Source: Margaritifera margaritifera
Lineage: Eukaryota > Mollusca > Bivalvia > Unionida > Margaritiferidae
Reading direction: 5' to 3'
Length of the DNA: 64,000 nucleotides
NCBI GenBank assembly: GCA_029931535.1
Contig: JAQPZY010001423.1
Span: forward strand, 2,692,501-2,756,500
A program made the position numbers and the translations under genes. Shown here in pieces: positions 46,848-59,130 of the stretch. The notes beneath the pieces are model-generated. The model made no database searches and was not told the DNA's origin. It saw only the letters and a program-made list of their open reading frames with translations. Positions within the stretch are counted from its first letter, which is position 1. Each line of letters starts with the position of its first letter.

Positions 46848-48866
46848 TCAGTGTTTACAAACTTGCATAGTATTATTTGGAACAGTTATCAGAACATTTG
46901 CAAGGGATGTAATTAACTGTAACTCTCTTGTTGTTTCTGGAGTTTGCCATAAAATTGAGGGTTTTATAGAAGTACGAACATTTTTTAATCTTTTGTAGGA
47001 AATGTCAGTATGGCACAAGTTTGTAAAGCGCTCGTTTTCATATTTGTGAGTAGCATGTTTTATAATTTTTTTACACTGTATTTTTCCTGGAAATATTTTG
47101 TCTCTGACAAAAATTTCAATAAATTCATAAATATTATATTTCTGCAAAATGCTACATATATCTGGAATAAAGCCTTTTTGTTCTGTAACATCTTTTCTAG
47201 AAAGATATAGATATAGTCTGAATAAAAATATTCTTTTAGTTGTTACATTTTCTGGAAGATGGCATAATTTACCAAGAAAGTTCAGTTTCCTTTTATCAAT
47301 TTCTGATATAATTCTCTTTATCCCCAGTAAACTTTCGCTCATTCCTGACCGCGTGTTTTGAGGAAAGCCTTGCAGAATTTTGGTACAATGATGCTGAGAG
47401 ACATCAAGCTTTCTCAAGTCTTTGAGTCTGATATTCGACCAAACTTCACAACCATAAAGGGCTGATGGTATCAAAATTTTTTGGTACAAGCTGACGTAGG
47501 TAAGAGGATTGGATCTAGCTTCATTTGTGTCAACCCCTACAAGAGAATAAAATGATTTTCTGCCTTTAGTACAAGATCTGTCTACTTTAGTCAAGCATTT
47601 CATATTGGAACACACAGGAATTCCAACATGCTCGGTTTCACTTAAAATAGGTATAGTATGATTGCCTATTTTCCAGTTAAACTTCTCACATGTTGTTTGC
47701 TTATTCTGATTAAAAACTAATACACAGCTTTTACTAACGTTGAAGGTGAAGTTCCATGTTAGTGAGTATCTGTTACATATATCAAGCATTTTTTGCAAAT
47801 GGATTGGTGTGTTTGCGAGCAGAGTTATATCATCGGCTAATGCTGGATTTCCAGACGGAGTGGACCCAACAAGTAGCCCTAATTTTGACTGATGTAATTC
47901 TTGTAAAAGGTTATTAATACAAACAAGATATAAAAATGTTGATAAAACACCTCCCTGTCGAATACCCCGTTCTATTGGAAAAGGTTCGGATTTTGACTCG
48001 TTCATCAGGACAATGCTTTGAATATTTGTGTATGATTTATTTAATACATGTAAAATCTCTCCTTGAATGCCCAGATTTCTGAGTTTTAGAAAAAGTCCGT
48101 CGTGATTCACAGTGTCAAACGCCTTTTTAATATCTAAGAAAGCAGCAAACACTCTTGATCCTAGTTCTAAAGTGAAAAAAACAGCTTCGTGTAGATTGAA
48201 AGATGCTGTTATACTACTCAGTCCCTTTTGAAAACCCTGTTGTTCAGTATTAGGGAAATTATATATAGTGCTATTACACCATGCAGTTAATCTATTGAAT
48301 AAGCACTTTTCAAATAGTTTATATAATACATGCAGCAGGGAAATAGCTCTGTAATTGTCAGGGTCCGTTTTAGATTTCCCTCCTCCTTTAAGTATGGGCA
48401 CAATTAACCCTACTTTCCAGTCACACGGTATGTAACACTTTTCTATTACCCCGTTGAAAAGCATTGTAATGAATTCTCTCAGTCTTCTTTCCCCGTAGCG
48501 TAAATGCTCATTTTGAATACCATCAATGCCCGGGGCTTTCCTAAGTTTTAGCTGTTTTATGACAGAGGCTATTTCTTGAAAGCTAAATTTTACTTTAAAG
48601 ATAGGATCATCAATACAGAACTCGTCCGTTAGTTCATGATTTACAAATATGTCTCTAGATTGAGTGTACAATTTAGTAAAATATTTAGCAAACAGTCGAG
48701 ATATTTCATCCGGAGCAGTCGCTAATTCACCGTCATATTTTAATTCAAAACAACATTTGGAATATTTGCTCTTGTTACGTTGTCTGTTGTACAACTTCCA
48801 AAAAAGCCTCACGTCTAATTCGGCTGCTTCATCTAAGTCTTTAAAAATATCTTCTTTTATATATGA
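46848..48866 (-). pseudogene. LINE ORF2 reverse transcriptase, long open frame
   Basis: About 670 codons without a stop. Landmarks in order: SRLFAKYFTKLYTQ, KLRKAPGIDGIQNEHLRYG (motif 0), NYRAISLLHVLYKLFEKCLF (motif 1), QQGFQKGLSSITASFNLHEA (motif 2), FAAFLDIKKAFDTVNHDG (motif A, near 48150-48100), RGIRQGGVLSTFLYLVCINN (motif B), PALADDITLLANT (motif C, near 47850-47815; the Phe/Tyr of (F/Y)ADD is Leu) and a C-terminal KLDVSQHHCTKILQGFP domain. RT copies LINE RNA into DNA at the target site. A TAA just upstream (near 48868) closes the frame and there is no initiator Met, so this is a 5'-truncated copy. It is the least damaged RT in the window, probably the youngest insertion. Confidence 0.85.
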
Positions 48867-49238
48867 AAATGATTACAACCTATGAATTTTGTAAAATTCG
48901 GCCTTTAATTTTTGTAAGATACTTATGTTAAAAAATTACTATTTAATTCAACTAAAACATGGTCAGTTGTCTAGCTGTCTAAGGTGCTCGCAGTTAATTA
49001 GGTCTGATAAGCAATCATTGATGACATGTGATTGGTCAGTTCTTAGGTGTGGCAGACAGATGGGGGGGGGGGAGTGGCGGTAGGTTTCAATTGTCAAAAA
49101 GTATGATTTTATCGTCAAAGATTTCAGAGAAAGTACAAGGTTTCTTCTTGCCTTCTATTCGAAGGACAAAAAAGTATTAGAAACCTTGTTTGAAGAAAAT
49201 CCTGTTTTACCTGATTGTATGAAGGGACAGATAGTATA

Positions 49239-49447
49239 TACCGTCTGTACTGGCGTATAAGATGGGTCCAATTGACCCTGATCTGTCATCACATAATGTA
49301 ACGGGAGACCAGGGTCTGCATTGTGTGTTCTACTGATTATTCCTAACAAACTGCATAGACCCAGATCTGCTGGCGCATTATCTGACAGCAGATCTAGGTC
49401 GATGTAGTTTGCAGTTGGGTTCGACTTATAGGCGAGCATACCCTTAA
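49239..49447 (+). mobile_element. Double-hairpin MITE, copy 4 (most diverged)
   Basis: The left end taccgtctgtactggcgtat and right end cgacttataggcgagcatac keep the TIRs. The second hairpin is still clear (ctgcatagacccagatctgc / gcagatctaggtcgatgtag), while the first is badly decayed. The order of hairpins is as in copy 1. Confidence 0.75.
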
Positions 49448-49449
49448 AC

Positions 49450-50327
49450 ACAAGAAAAGAACAAACTTATAACGAAACAATTTTTTTTTTTTTGACTACA
49501 AGGTGATTGAATACATCCATAGAGCAATGTGTTTATTTTATCCATTAAATATATATTATTTTCACAACAAGACATTATTATATTATTCGTCTTGATTCTG
49601 CAACTCTGATGATCATATGATCTCAGCTAGTTGGTCGCTTGATATTTCTGGGTATAATTAAAGAGACAGTTTTGGTGCATCTCGTATTGTAAATTCTTGT
49701 TGACTACATACTTTTTGATACATTTGCATGCGTCCTTTTCTTTGTTTGTTTGTGACTTTGTCGTAGTTAAGAACTCGTACATGAACCATTTGGATAACTT
49801 GAGCACAGGAGAACTTCAATGAACATTTTATTTTGTTGTAATGCATTCGAGGTGTTTTTTTCATTCGTCAGATCTATTTGGAACCTACACGTCAAAATAA
49901 AAGCCGTTATTGATTGAAGTTAGCTCTATTTAAAAAAAAAAAAAAAAAAAAGAGAAACAGATGGTAAACAAATGGTTCCTAGTCCAAAGGGGGAAACTGA
50001 TTCAAACAGAAGAATAAACAATTGCACCCTAAGGTGACAAGAATTTTGCTCATACATCTCGTGCTTCACGCGCATATGAGTAAATGTACATTTTTGTTTC
50101 TCGTAACAATGGGACACCCTCTTTGTTGTTGGCCCTGGTTAGTCGATCACGTGGTTTTAGGGGTATAATACTCTGGTCAGTTTATGATTTCGTTGGATTT
50201 CAAGTTCTGAGCTGGTGAGTAAGCATGTTTATTTTGGTATGCAATGTAGAACCGAAATGGCTAGAACGTATATATAGGATTTTGCGTTTAATATTTACTG
50301 GGGTAGTGGTATTTCTGACAATGGTAT

Positions 50328-50370
<43 letters not shown>

Positions 50371-50780
50371 TAATGACTATTTAGAGAAGGTAATTTTGTT
50401 AGTACTGGAACTAATCTACCACAAGGCCTTCAGTTATTTACGATATAAAAAGTATATACAGCACAATGTGACAAAATTTAGCTTAACACTAAAGAACTGA
50501 GTTATTCTGAAAATCAAACAAAGTTTAAAGCCTGTAGCACGTGCACAAGTATCGGTGAGCACAAAAATATAAAATATTGTATTAAAAAAATTCATATGTG
50601 AAAAAGATCTATAAGCAAAGAAAAACATGAGGTATTTATATTAGAACTGTTTGACCGTCTTAAGATCTCATCCATTTAAGACATTTATTATGAAAAGAAG
50701 AAATGCCAGGAGCCTGCCTTATGTCACTGGGGATGGTGTTCCATACCAGTGGATCAGTATATTGAAAGTTCTTTTTAAAC
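49450..50780. other. No gene; poly(A) and (AAT)n
   Basis: Poly(A) at 49931-49951 and an (AAT)n microsatellite at 50329-50372. No supported coding sequence. Confidence 0.5.
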
Positions 50781-50789
50781 AATTTCTTC

Positions 50790-51840
50790 TAATTCTTTGG
50801 TATAATGAAATTTTTATTTCCAACAGACCTTAAATTTGGATTACCATCAGCATCTCTTTGTTGAAAGATATTGCTTAGATAGACCAGAATGACTTTTCTG
50901 CACACTGTATACATGAACTTAGCCTTCCTAAAGAATATTCTTTCATATATTTGTAAAAATGTTATACAATTAATTGTCCTCAAAATTGTCTATACATTGC
51001 TCTAAAATTAAATGGCATTTTGGAGTCTTGAAAGTTTTGTTATGTTTGAATTGGAGGAATTATATGTACCCCAAATTTCATTACAATAGTCCAAATATGA
51101 CTGAATTTAACTTCTATAAAATGTGACCCTATACTGAAAAAGGAATGAACGTTCTGATGATCTTAAGTAGCCAAAGATAAGTATTAACCTTTTTTGAAAC
51201 ATGTTTAATGTGAATAGACCAGGTTGGATTGTTGTCTACAAATACACCAAGAATTTTGTCATGAGAAGTCATATTATGGCTAACATTGTCAAACAGAAAT
51301 TTGGAGTTTGTCACTATCTAGCCTTACTCTTGTTGTTTTGTTGTAGCTAGTATGACCTGGGTTTTTTTCTGTATTTATAATCATACTGTTTTCCTAGTAC
51401 CAATTTTCAAGCCTGTTAAGATCATCTTGCAAGTTATTTTTATGTCCAGTTTTAATTTTACCTGACTTGGATAGTGTGGTATCATTTGCATAAAGGTCAG
51501 TGGAAGAAATTGAATTTCATATTTTAAAAGGTAAGTTGTTAATAAATGGAATGAATAAGAAAGGTCTAAGGATAGATCCTTGTGGTAATCCACAGTATTT
51601 TTTATTTCAGAAAGGGGACCATTTAAAGATACTTTTTGCACTCTATCAGTTAAGTAAGAAGTAAATCAGTTTAGGGAGTTTTCATTACATTGGTAGAATG
51701 TCAGTTTTTAAAATGCATTTTTATGGTCTACAAGATCAAAAGCTTTAGAAAAATCGACCACAATAGTGCCATCCATTTCTCCTTTATCAACTGCTTGTAG
51801 CCATTTATCAATCATAGAGCCAAACTGATCATCATGAATC
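50790..51840 (-). pseudogene. LINE RT remnant (CR1-like style)
   Basis: Minus-strand pieces in different frames: the RT motif B/C region near 51560-51440 (FLPLTFMQMIP in one frame; the neighbouring frame suggests a YADD-type box), then SHDKILGVFVDNNPTWSIHI and KHVSKKVNTYLWLLKIIRTF (51250-51140, thumb), and a decayed 3' tail to about 50800. The style of the thumb block is that of CR1/Rex-like LINEs. Frames are broken throughout. Confidence 0.65.
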
Positions 51841-51919
51841 AGATTACAAGTGTTGAAATAGTTGATAAAAGAATAATGCACCATTATTCATACATGCCAG
51901 CCTTCCAGACAGTGTTGGT

Positions 51920-52520
51920 GGATGTCTATATCAACATGGGGTTTTCACTCTTAAAGACTTCTTATGATGCCTTCTTGGTCCTAAATGAAAATGGTGCTGA
52001 AATGACATCCAATATGGCAGCCATCACAGCCATCTTCAAATCTTGTTATAGCTACTCCTCCTGAACAGAAATTCATATTGGGATGGAGTTTTACCAGAAG
52101 ACTTCTTATGATGTCTATTTGGTCCTAAATAAAAATGGTGCCAATTTGATTTTCAATATGGCAACCACGGCGTTTGTATTGAAAATCTTGTTACCACTAC
52201 TCCTCTTGAGTGGAAGGTCATATCAACATGGGGTTTTCACTGCTAGACTATTTATGATGTTTAGTTGATCCCAAATGAAAATTTTGCCACAGTGGCCAAC
52301 TTTAAAATCTTGTTATTACTACACCTCAGTGGATTGTCATATTGACATGGGTTTCACCAAAAGACTTCTTGTGATGTCTAGTTGAACATAAATCAAAATA
52401 GTGCCAGTCAGACATCCAATATTGCCAGCATAGCTGCTATGTTCAAAATCTTGTTAAAGCTTTTTCTGCTCAACAGAAAGTCACATTGACATGGGCTTTC
52501 CACCAGACTCCACATCTAGT
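51920..52520. repeat. Degenerate tandem repeat, units about 140 bp, 4-5 copies
   Basis: Units share agacttcttatgatgtctat, tggtcctaaatgaaaatggtgcc, ccaatatggcagcc and aaaatcttgttaccactact in the same order. Copies are 15-25 percent diverged by eye. Confidence 0.8.
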
Positions 52521-52529
52521 TTCTCACTG

Positions 52530-53020
52530 TCCCTATCTCCATACATCTGTACCATGTCAGTCTGTGCATCCCTGTGCAACTGTTAACAGACAAATAAGAT
52601 TTTTTGAAACAAATATTTGAGCTTTTTGGACTTTATATTTTTGGGACTGGGTGGGGGTGTGAAGGCTTTGCTAGCATGATTGTGCAAAAATCACTTGACA
52701 TAGACAAATGAGATTAGGAAGCATACCTGCCAGAGTCCCAGAAAGTGTTTTCATGCCCCAAGGGGAGTCAGTGCATGTGATCCCAAAAATGCAGTGTCGT
52801 GAGAATAAGCCATTTTTTTATCTGAGCCTATATAAAATGAAATTCAAATTTGAATAAAAGAAAATAACATTGGTTTTCTTAAAAGCAGTTAATACACTTG
52901 CAAACAAAAAATAGTAGACTTTGCATTGTCAAATGTCATCACCACACACACACACATGTATGCGAACACAATCACATAATCACAACCACACAGACGTTAA
53001 ATAAGAAAATACACCAAGTT
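52530..53020. other. No gene recognised
   Basis: Contains a G-rich short run (52648-52662) and a short (CA)n at 52945-52955. No supported coding sequence. Confidence 0.4.
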
Positions 53021-53027
53021 TCTGTCT

Positions 53028-54117
53028 TTAACATCCATTGCATTGTGGAATAAAGGCAGTCTTTGCTGCTCTTGGTAGTTCAGTTGTGGGTTTGAAGGCA
53101 ATGCAAGTGGCATTTGTGTTCATCTCAATAAAGACTATGGGACTGTTATTAAAACTTCCCCAAAGATCTTGTTGAATTTTTCTCAGCATAGAAAATGATA
53201 TTTCTGCATCTGCACTGTTGTGGTGCAGTGTCAAACATGCAGTGGCCACCCAAGTTAGATTATCATATCTTGGTTTTCCTGAAGGTAGATGACAAACTTT
53301 ATTCATGGCATGGTCATACACCTGGGTCAAAAATAGCGATTGTCTTGTCACCTCCATTGTCTTTAGATTCATCAATCAGGACCGAGTACATGTATTTGTT
53401 ATTTGGGCATAACTCGGTTATTTGATTGTCCAACATTGGTGCAATTGCATTATTTATGATGTTCATTGCTTTTGTCCTTTTACAACTGCATTTGCTAGCA
53501 ATGTTGCTATTCAGGAACATTTCCATACACAGGTCTGAAAAATGATTTGCAACATCTTCTGCTGATTGTTTAAACCTGTAACTTGCTTTGGGATTGAGCT
53601 GTACATTCATGCCTTGTCTCAATGTTAGTTGTAGTTGCTATGTGGACAGATGTCGTCCATTTAAAAATGACCAATGTCTATATGGTGTTTGCAGTATGTG
53701 CAAAGCAGAATGGCTAATGCCGATATGGTGTTTGCAGTATGTGCAAAGCAGAATGGCTAATGCTGACATGGTGTTTGCAATATGTGTAAAGAACAAGATG
53801 CTTTCTTCCTGCTGCACTTCACAAAGTCAAACTTTGTCAACCAGGAGTTCTGAAATTTAGTTTTGCTGGGCTATTCTTGCTTCACAAATGGCTTTTCCTT
53901 CCCAGAATCACAGTTGCATTTCGACCTTTTGCCTTAAAAGATGAATCACTAGTCTTGCTATCAGCCTTAGGCCAAATATCAAGGACTTGGGGTGGTTCTT
54001 TTCATAAAATTCAAATAGGTCAAATTTCCAGTATCTTATCATTCTGGGACCATCATTTTCTTTCACAGCATCATGCCGACCTATATCGTTCAAACCCCTC
54101 CAAATTAATTTGTTCAC
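53028..54117 (-). pseudogene. hAT-superfamily transposase remnant
   Basis: In transcription order: 54117-53908 gives an N-terminal basic/helical part, then a region with Cys and His (53840-53690) overlapping a 43-bp tandem repeat. 53622-53314 reads KCSCKRTKAMNIINNAIAPM, then YMYSVLIDESKDNGGDKT, the segment with the first catalytic Asp of hAT transposases. 53375-53028 reads LTLHHNSADAEISFSMLRKI, the C-terminal hAT dimerisation region. The middle of the catalytic domain is deleted and the frames overlap through a shift at about 53340. Dead copy; ends not determined. Confidence 0.7.
53681..53792. repeat. 43-bp tandem repeat, 2.6 copies
   Basis: Copies start at 53681, 53724 and 53767 (tatggtgtttgcagtatgtg, then caaagcagaatggctaatgc). 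The array lies in the N-terminal part of the hAT remnant. Confidence 0.92.
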
Positions 54118-54181
54118 ATATTAATTTTTGGAATCTCTAAGTCTATCAGCAGTCTTCTTCTTCATTTGGCTCAAACTTAAC

Positions 54182-54694
54182 TCAAAAGTCCATCCTACAT
54201 TCCTCTGAACAGAACCATTCACCTTCTGGTACATCATCTTCCTCCATGCCTAAACACTCCAGATGGAACCATGAACCCCTCGGACAATTTCTGTTGTTAC
54301 AATAAACCATAGCTCCACCGGCATCTAACTGGCATATGCAATAATCACCACCATCAACCCTTGGTTCTGCTGCAACATGAATTACTTTCTTGGTGTTGGG
54401 CTTCTCGTATATTAACTCAACAATTCTTCTGGATAGGTCATCTTGATACTTTTGTCTTTCTTCTGGTGAGGGTGGATAGCTTTTAGGTGTATCATCCATT
54501 TCGGCCATATCTGATAGTTCCATTGCATACAGTATGATGTATCCTTCTGTCACATACTCCAACAGTTCCTCCGCCTTGTCAAAACAATCCATGACGTTTT
54601 TTGTAACACCTTTGTGATCATATACTTGCTTCAGGTTGTATAATGTTCCCTTCTCTCTGTGACTTTCAAATTTGAGGAGTTCATCATATGTGTC
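54182..54694 (-). CDS. DUF6589-PHD terminal exon
   Basis: The acceptor tttttatcttcatcag ends at 54695, so the exon starts with GACACATATG at 54694; the Met at 54739 is then intronic. The exon ends with TGA at 54182. The first about 70 residues (TLYNLKQVYDHKGVTKNVMD) match the C-terminal helical part of DUF6589. Then comes a PHD finger of about 50 residues: YCICQLDAGGAMVYCNNRNC, then WFHLECLGM and GEWFCSEEC, with the C4-H-C3 ligands all present. An H3K4me reader surface is possible, but the aromatic cage is not certain. No damage in this exon. Confidence 0.75.
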   Translation of the reverse strand, partial: DTYDELLKFESHREKGTLYNLKQVYDHKGVTKNVMDCFDKAEELLEYVTEGYIILYAMELSDMAEMDDTPKSYPPSPEERQKYQDDLSRRIVELIYEKPNTKKVIHVAAEPRVDGGDYCICQLDAGGAMVYCNNRNCPRGSWFHLECLGMEEDDVPEGEWFCSEECRMDF

Positions 54695-55427
54695 CTGATG
54701 AAGATAAAAAGTAGCAAATTGTGACATAAATTTAGACATTTTTCATCTATTATAAATTCCTTGGACATCTTGCAATTTACGCATTTTTCATCCAATACTA
54801 AGTCCTCTGACTTATTGCAATATTGAACATGATTCTGAATATAATGTACTGAAAAAGCTGTGAGTGAAGAGAGAAATTCAAAAGTCAATATTTGTCAGAA
54901 TTAGAACATATACATCCATATTTCTTTTAGAGTTTTTTAACATTCTTGATATAATTGGGACAGTTTATGACATTACTCAGTGTTTTTGTAGTAACAAAAA
55001 TGTTAATCCTTTTCAAGTGTTTACACAGTTCAAGGTTGTTGAATGTCTTTTTGACTTGCCAAATGAGCGATATAATCAGATACTGTATGTTTTCTGTATT
55101 ACATCTTGAGATCTTATGTTGAGGACAATCCAATGTAGTGTAAATGTAATACGATGAAACCTGCACATAAAGGACACTGAAAGGACAAAATAAAATCATT
55201 ATTAATTGATTTGTGTCCTTTATATAAAGGGGTTATCTTATTATAACGATAACAGGATGTACTCCTAAATGTTTTTCTTTATGAACAGTGAGGTGTCTTT
55301 TATATAATACCTCTCCACAAAAGCAGGTTTTACTGCAATTGCAAAGTTCAGTCTTAGTATCAATCAATATAAAAGATAAGTTGTGAAACTGATAATTTCT
55401 TCATGTTCATACCTGTACAAACATGAG

Positions 55428-55669
55428 TCATCTGTGCCACTCCTGGATGGCAGGCTCAAACAGATCAAGTCGTGCCCACCTGTCAGCTCTGTTTATTCGG
55501 GCCCGTTGTGTCCCTTCAACCCTCTGACAACTCAAGCCATCACAGTAAAGTAAAAGTGCAAGTGGATTACCATTCTCATTCTCAGGGACATACTCCTTGT
55601 AGTTCTCCAGTATCTCAATCATGCCTGCTCTACTTGATTCATCCTTGCTTAGGATTCCCAAGGGCACCT
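55428..55669 (-). CDS. DUF6589 core exon with in-frame TGA
   Basis: Acceptor gtatatttcttatag precedes GTGCCCTTGGG in phase 0. It reads VPLGILSKDESSRAGMIEIL and then LLLYCDGLSCQRVEGTQRAR, the most recognisable DUF6589 block (an acidic residue followed by the CxR-type motif). After IQEWHR a TGA (55428-55430) occurs; a perfect donor (TTTGTACAG/GTATGA) lies 22 bp further, so normal splicing would need to pass the stop. This suggests a nonsense mutation. Confidence 0.7.
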
Positions 55670-56082
55670 ATAAGAAATATACACTATTATGAAGAAGCAA
55701 CTTTTAATTACATATTTTGATGTATGAATAAGGGCTTACATAATACAGTACCTGGTCATAAATTCAATGACAAAACTTGATTCTGCATGAACTTTAACTT
55801 AAGTGGATAAGCCAACAATCTGATTAGCTGAAATTAGAGTCTGACTGAAATTTACCAAATCTATGTCTAGATGTAAGATTTGATAAGGTAGTGTAATTCG
55901 TGCCAGGTGTATATAGGAAATCTTCAGTTATTCATGGATAGAAAATATGTTATGGTTAGTTGTTTTGATCCTTCCAGTGTAAAATGACTCAGTTGATCCG
56001 GTTTATGTAAATAACATCACAAACACACTACATGAAATATGAAAGAAAGCAATGTAAAATCCAACTGAAGATTTCAACTCCC

Positions 56083-56097
56083 TCTCTCTCTCTCTCT

Positions 56098-56161
<64 letters not shown>
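56083..56161. repeat. (CT)n-(TA)n microsatellite
   Basis: A short CT run passes into about 60 bp of TA repeat in an intron of the DUF6589 gene. Confidence 0.95.
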
Positions 56162-56164
<3 letters not shown>

Positions 56165-56669
56165 TTCTCCTTTATTTTTGACAAGCCCAAAACTCATCAC
56201 AACCAAAGAAGGACCAGGTTGATGTTAAAACAACATAACATGAATATCACAGTTCATGCATCCACCCATTTAGTACTCTCACACCATGACATGTATCCCT
56301 TGTAAACAGGTGTTCATAATACAGAGGTTAACAATAATCATACATATAATATGCAGGACCCATTCATATTGCCATGTAAAAACAGGTTTCCTATATATAC
56401 TGCAATTTTTGGTCATACACTTTTTATTAATCATTGTTTATAAAATATAACAGTAAATGATAGGCTAAAATAAAAGCAATTATCATTTTCTACCTAAAAT
56501 GTGCAGAATAGTATGTAGAAAATGTCAGGTATATCAAGTGTGACAAAATATACCAATAAGTTGGAAAGGTTCATGGTGCATGAAAAATGACAGTATGAGT
56601 GAACATGTGTGTGTGTTTGTGTGTGTGTGTGTATATATGTATATAAATAAATAGAGAGAGACACGACTC

Positions 56670-56707
<38 letters not shown>

Positions 56708-56739
56708 ACTAAGTTTCACTCTTGAATGTAGATTGTGTT

Positions 56740-57110
56740 GAATATTGATGAGGAATGGACCACACAGTGTCAAGGTCAGCATAGGCAGGAACATGTCCGA
56801 ATCCTTGAGACTATAATTGCGAGCTGATCCTTTAGGGCTGTCTCACCATCATCGGATGGTAAGATATCTGAAATCTGTATATTCCTTATTGCCTCTGCTG
56901 AGGGGAATATATTGGACATCCCATAACTACCAATCCTTTCAAGTTTGACAAATCCCTGAACCATGTTCAGCATGGCATTCCTCTTTCCCCGTACATGATG
57001 CCAGACACCAACCTTCTGGTTGATATTATCAAAAGTTATATCAAAGTATAATTTTTGGTTAGTGTTGGGAGTGGGCCTGATAAGTGACTCAGATGTTACT
57101 TCAGTTGAAC
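56740..57110 (-). pseudogene. DUF6589 core exon with frame change
   Basis: Acceptor aatttaaaatttcag precedes GTTCAACTG at 57110. The phase fits the donor of the acidic exon exactly. It reads YFDITFDNINQKVGVWHHVR and then LNMVQGFVKLERIGSYGMSN, a strong DUF6589 block. The frame then runs into SRIRTCSCLC and a stop near 56776. The neighbouring frame continues the family pattern (ADLDTVWSIPHQYSTQST, 56770-56715), so one or two bases have been lost or gained near 56800. A (GT)n tract (56676-56703) follows. Confidence 0.65.
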
Positions 57111-57313
57111 CTGAAATTTTAAATTAAATTGCCTTCTTTTATATCCCAAACACCAGCAGTATTTTATATGCATGTGCACATATATTAGTGGTAAATTTTC
57201 AACAGTCATAGTATTAATGTGCAAAATTTTGACAGAAACTGTTCGTTTATATATTTCATTTGTGAGAACAAAATATTATTATTATTCAATTCTTGATGAT
57301 GGTAATTATGAGA

Positions 57314-57315
<2 letters not shown>

Positions 57316-57348
<33 letters not shown>

Positions 57349-57349
57349 C
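57316..57349. repeat. (ATT)n microsatellite
   Basis: About 34 bp of ATT repeat in an intron. Confidence 0.93.
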
Positions 57350-57428
57350 AAAGAATACAGGAACAGTAAATTTCAGATGTGCATGTGTATGACCCAAATG
57401 ACTTGATTGTTTATTTCATCATAATATA

Positions 57429-57600
57429 CCTTTCACACTGGTCAACTCGCCACTTTCTTGGACTGAACTAGATTCCTCTTCTTCTTCCTCTGCCTCATCC
57501 TCATCTTCATCCTCATCCGGCTCATCCTCCTCCACCAAACCCTCATCCTCTTCATCCTCCCAAACATTCTCTAACTGAGGCAAATCATCCAAAGTTTCAT
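57429..57600 (-). CDS. Highly acidic exon of the DUF6589 gene
   Basis: Reads DLPQLENVWEDEEDEGLVEE followed by an almost pure Asp/Glu run of about 20 residues, then SSSVQESGELTSVKG and the donor G/GTATATT. The 3' phase (1) matches the next exon. The 5' border is unsure: tgcctcag before TTAGAG is the best acceptor by sequence, but its phase does not match the 58081 donor, so an exon may be missing between. Confidence 0.55.
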
Positions 57601-58080
57601 CAGCAATGAAGGAAAGTACAAGTATAATTTACTGTCATATTGCTTATTCTATTTAATAATACCAATAGTTATGTGTACCTGTAATAAAATTGACTGCTAT
57701 GCTTTGCTTTTCCAAATGACTTATATGTCTCACTTTTCCACTACTATGTAGCCAGGATTTTGCTCATGTGCTGATAAACCCTATACATACTTCAGTGACC
57801 AGAACAATAAGCATCAGGAAGTAAACATTTAAAGAAAGAGACAAATATAGGTGTCAGAATTGACACATACTTGTTATGAATGAGGGACTTTAATGACACA
57901 ACTATTCTAATTCTTTGCACAAGCAACTCATTTTTGAAGTTTCAAAATTGAAAACAAAAACAAAGGCAACAATTAGTAGGATTCTCATTTCTAAGTTTGT
58001 AGAGTCCAGATTCTAATATAGTATAATATATCATGGACATTACCAATGTAAACTTGTATCATGTTTATCATAGTTTATAC

Positions 58081-58214
58081 CTGTTTCCTGACCCTGATAG
58101 TTTATCTCTCCACTGCTTAACTTTACTGTCAAAATCTTGCAGCACACTATCTATTCTTTGCCTTGTGGCACCAATACTTTGGCACCATCCAAGTCTGTTG
58201 AAACTACCAAACAC
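58081..58214 (-). CDS. DUF6589 gene internal exon
   Basis: Acceptor cttttgttttaaacag, then 134 bp reading VFGSFNRLGWCQSIGATRQR and QDFDSKVKQWRDKLSG, then donor AACAG/GTATAA. It starts in phase 0, as required by the previous exon. Only the splice sites and frame agreement support this exon; both are good. Confidence 0.65.
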
Positions 58215-59130
58215 CTGTTTAAAACAAAAGTACTGTTAGATCACCTACAAAGGTATATATGGTAATACAGCAGAAAGGCTTGCCCATGAATGAGAACACT
58301 TTAAATAAAAAAAATGAACATTGAACAGAACCTGCTATTGCTGGATACTGTAATTCTCCCATGATAAGCCCATGCCTGATTATAAGCACATTCCCAAATG
58401 TTAGAAATGTATGTTAAATTTTTACCTAAGAAGGTTTCTTTTTTCTTCCATGACAAGTCCAAATCTACATATACAAAATGTTCAATGGATGCTCCACCCT
58501 TAGCTTTTTATGGAATACATAGTGATCATCAATCGAATATATTGTATGTTATTGTTTTTAGAATATTAAAAAGATACATATGTACTTACTTGTAAAGGTT
58601 ATCCATATTCACTAAGGAATTTATTAATCATCTGTATATTATTTATGTTTGGTAAGTAATGACATTGATTTACTTTGGTATTTTGCATAAAGAATACAGA
58701 TATCTGTTCTACCTTGTCTGTGAACCACTTACTTTTCACGTTCATACAATGATAGGTAAGCCATGAAAAAATCAGGACAGACATTATATTAATATATTAT
58801 GTTTAATGTTTAAAGTGACTCAGCTCTTTGTTTTATCATTTGGTGTCACTTGCCCAAGTACTCAATAAATTTTAATAAAACTGCCTGAATATATATTCTT
58901 AAATATTCATAATATTTACCCAAAAAAATACCAACACATATATTTGTGGTTAATCTTACTTGCATGGTAATTAATTTTAACAGGATGTATGCTGCATCTT
59001 GTATTTATTTCAAAAGACTGGGTAACAAATCTTTAGTCCCCATCTATCTATCTGTGTAGTTTTTGTAAATAACCCTTAAAGCACAAAATTGAGGTAACAA
59101 TTTTTAATTATAAGTGACTGATGGTGTTAC

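Larger units (their letters stand above)
46157..48960 (-). mobile_element. LINE with long open RT, 5' truncated
   Basis: A long RT frame (48866-46848) is followed by further C-terminal sequence in another frame (46793-46572, with GREFPNGIGLDESE). The 3' end reads gaggaaataaagattgatga on the minus strand, ending in (TGA)n at 46179-46157: a polyadenylation-like signal plus the short tandem tail typical of several LINE clades. A (TA)n array (46438-46492) lies in the 3' region. The endonuclease is missing. Confidence 0.8.

Noticed and set aside
46848..48866. Telomerase or group II intron RT
   Set aside because: Motif order and the C-terminal domain, the (TGA)n tail and the context are those of a non-LTR retrotransposon.
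54927..55199. 90-codon minus-strand open frame as a further DUF6589 exon
   Set aside because: No motif agreement with the family and no good splice borders in phase.
57206..57397. Poly-Asn protein
   Set aside because: Translation of the (ATT)n microsatellite in an intron; the same for the Asn runs at 50225-50500 and 15849-16073.
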